From Lingula anatina (taxonomy: Eukaryota; Brachiopoda; Lingulata; Lingulida; Lingulidae): 64,000 nt of DNA. The notes under the pieces were generated by a model that was not told the DNA's origin, searched no databases, and saw only the letters and a list, made by a program, of their open reading frames with translations. A program made the translations under genes and the position numbers. Positions within the stretch are counted from its first letter, which is position 1, and each line of letters starts with the position of its first letter. The DNA is taken from positions 358,766 to 422,765 of the forward strand of contig NW_019775924.1 of the NCBI RefSeq assembly GCF_001039355.2, written 5' to 3'. Shown in pieces: positions 63,105 through 64,000 of this stretch.

Positions 63105-64000
63105 CTTAACTCATGACAGATTATGGTCGATAGCATTTGGCTAAGTGTTTATAATAACGACATTGGTATTTACCAGATATGTTTCTCTTCACCACAGTGA
63201 ATCCATTACACGCAGAACGAAATTATCAGGATGTTCCAAAGTTTACAAATGGTTGAGGTTATCATTTCTCTTATTTTTAAATTTTCAATATTGTGACAAA
63301 TATTAAACAGACTCTATAAAAAGTACAATAAGAGATGTAACTACACAATGGTGTCCACCATTTCTACATAAAAAAGTTATCATTATAAAAACAATAGTTC
63401 ATAATTATTTTTTGTAAAACATCTTGTAAGCAATGGGCTTTTACCCTTTTCTTTAATTGTCTATGTGGCAGGGTTCTTTAGAAAAAAAAAAAATATTTTC
63501 AATCATCTTTATACTTTTGACCATTTCCTACAGGAGGATAGAACATTGAATTCACAGCCCGCGTTTCTTTCACATAATTCTCTTTTCATCAGACTGCTTT
63601 CATCCCAGCATAATTTCTGAAATTCTGTTCATATATTCTTGCTGGACTGGATAGCAATGTCCACAGAAGCAGCCAGAAGAATATTTTTGCAAATCTAGTG
63701 AAAAAATTTCTCTGCAGCCCTGGTAGAGAGTAATACCATGACCAGTAACATAACAAATTTACTCTGGAATCGGGCCAGTATTAAGATCTGTTAACGTTGC
63801 ATAACGCTGGTCTCGCCATGACATTTTTCATGACCTAGGAACCAGAATGTACGGTGGATATGGCAACAGCCAGTACTAAGATCTGTTAATATTGCAAATC
63901 CCTACTCTCGCCATGAGAGTTTTCATGATGCAGGAACCACAATGTACGGTTGATATGGCAACAGCTTGTTCTTATCGTGACAGGCGAAGATCCACTTTGG
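63105..64000. other. 3' flank, no gene seen
   Basis: Possible ATTAAA signal near 63303 for the gene ending at 63104, then a tandem pair at 63773-63966. No coding exon supported. Confidence 0.5.
63773..63966. repeat. Tandem pair of about 97-bp units
   Basis: Units at about 63773-63870 and 63871-63966 share CCAGTAYTAAGATCTGTTAA, TCTCGCCATGA and ATATGGCAACAG. Confidence 0.8.

Overview
This is eukaryotic, intron-rich, AT-rich genomic DNA. GT-AG introns, long introns full of short inverted-repeat elements and microsatellites, and gene content (DDX6/Me31B helicase, a single CDK4/6-type kinase, a GM2-activator-like ML-domain protein) point to an invertebrate animal. A marine deuterostome such as a lancelet or hemichordate fits best, but the species cannot be fixed from this window. 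All gene models were assembled by hand from splice signals, and each total coding length divides by three.

Layout. 1-4351: 3' flank of DDX6, no gene seen. 4352-10427 (-): DDX6, 11 coding exons, 451 aa, with a probable 5' UTR exon near 11752-11930. Six of its introns, including a 5' UTR intron, each hold one short RNA-like repeat on the DDX6 sense strand. Two families show box C/D snoRNA anatomy; a third is less certain. Intron 1 holds a terminal-inverted-repeat element containing a RecQ-helicase fragment. About 11750-12080: probable bidirectional promoter. 12756-16154 (+): 217-aa coiled-coil protein, 7 coding exons, family not recognised. 17453-19842 (-) and 26741-28269 (+): head-to-head pair of secreted paralogues (305 and 264 aa) with identical intron positions, of a family I do not recognise. 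The ~6.9 kb between them holds a long hairpin and no gene.

30779-49668 (-): CDK4/6 kinase, 352 aa. Its last four coding exons and 3' flank are present twice in tandem (30779-35942 and 35944-41012) around an N and a poly-C/poly-A tract. This is either a recent duplication or two haplotypes assembled in series. A probable non-coding first exon and promoter lie at 52793-53080. 57089-59633 (+): GM2-activator-like secreted protein, 177 aa. 60380-63104 (+): type II membrane protein, 275 aa, tentatively a TNF-superfamily-like ligand. 63105-64000: tandem repeat, no gene.

The strongest candidate for something undescribed is the DDX6 locus as a host for several small RNAs, one per intron, expanded by intron-to-intron duplication. 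The secreted paralogue pair is next.
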